From Allolobophora icterica (lineage: Eukaryota > Annelida > Clitellata > Crassiclitellata > Lumbricidae), in contig OY744605.1 in assembly GCA_963556255.1 (NCBI GenBank), forward strand, positions 40,516,108 through 40,580,107: 64,000 nt of DNA, read 5' to 3'. This document shows, piece after piece, positions 63,751-64,000 of this stretch. The notes beneath the pieces are model-generated. The model was not told the origin of the DNA and ran no database searches. It was given only the letters and a program-made list of their open reading frames with translations. The position numbers and the translations under genes were made by a program. Every line of letters starts with the position of its first letter. Within the stretch, counting starts at the first letter, position 1.

Positions 63751-64000
63751 AAATAGCAATTTGCCACCACACCCTTTAGATTTTTCTGAAATTTTTGTAC
63801 ATAAACTACATGCAAAATTGGGAATGATAGGGAACATTTTAGCAGAATATCTCAACATTTGACCAAGATATTAATTTTTGAAATTAATAAGCAAAAATGG
63901 ATCGCAAGAAAACGGCATTATCCACCAACTTTGGACAGTCATATCTTGGCAAGAAAATGAGCTAGAGGGCTGAATATTTTTTTTATTTAATCAGTTTGTT

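Overview
This is a repeat-rich metazoan chromosome segment, not a prokaryotic one. The signs are introns with GT/AG sites, tRNA-derived SINEs, several LINE clades, hAT-like miniature elements, Helitrons, long microsatellites and very sparse coding DNA. The abundant TAGGCCTA-type octamers, and a Gypsy element with integrase placed before reverse transcriptase (Gmr1 type, described mainly from deuterostomes), suggest a marine invertebrate deuterostome such as an echinoderm or hemichordate. That placement is an inference from repeat style, not a phylogenetic result.

Layout. 1-4.4 kb: fragments of SINE, L2-like LINE and a second LINE clade. 4.53-10.77 kb (minus): a complete, apparently intact Gmr1-type Gypsy retrotransposon with 432-bp LTRs, 5-bp target duplications, a tRNA-Leu primer site, a polypurine tract and one 1553-codon Gag-Pro-Int-RT-RNaseH frame. 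It sits inside an older miniature element. 11-15 kb: Helitrons and a DNA transposon with arrayed terminal repeats. 15.18-19.86 and 23.47-31.87 kb: a direct 4,685-bp duplication. Its second copy carries a 3.71-kb non-LTR retrotransposon (PHD finger, endonuclease, RT) that is absent from the first. Between the copies lies a gene for a caspase-fold-like protein with a His/Cys dyad. 33-43.7 kb: a tandem array and layered hAT-like and SINE insertions with exact 8-bp target duplications. 44.3-52.9 kb: a candidate four-exon gene for a 108-residue secreted protein. 45-60 kb: SINEs, L2 pieces, Helitrons, microsatellites and a 70-bp minisatellite. 61.2-61.75 kb: an exon of DBF4, the activating subunit of the CDC7 replication kinase, followed by an intron with a miRNA-like hairpin and LINE fragments.

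Host genes seen: DBF4 (well supported, partial), the caspase-like gene (good open frame, function inferred from motif spacing), the secreted protein model (hypothesis from matching splice phases) and a small duplicated signal-peptide exon. They are unrelated in function and no operon logic applies. Everything else that can be named is mobile or repetitive. All identities come from reading motifs; no database search was made.
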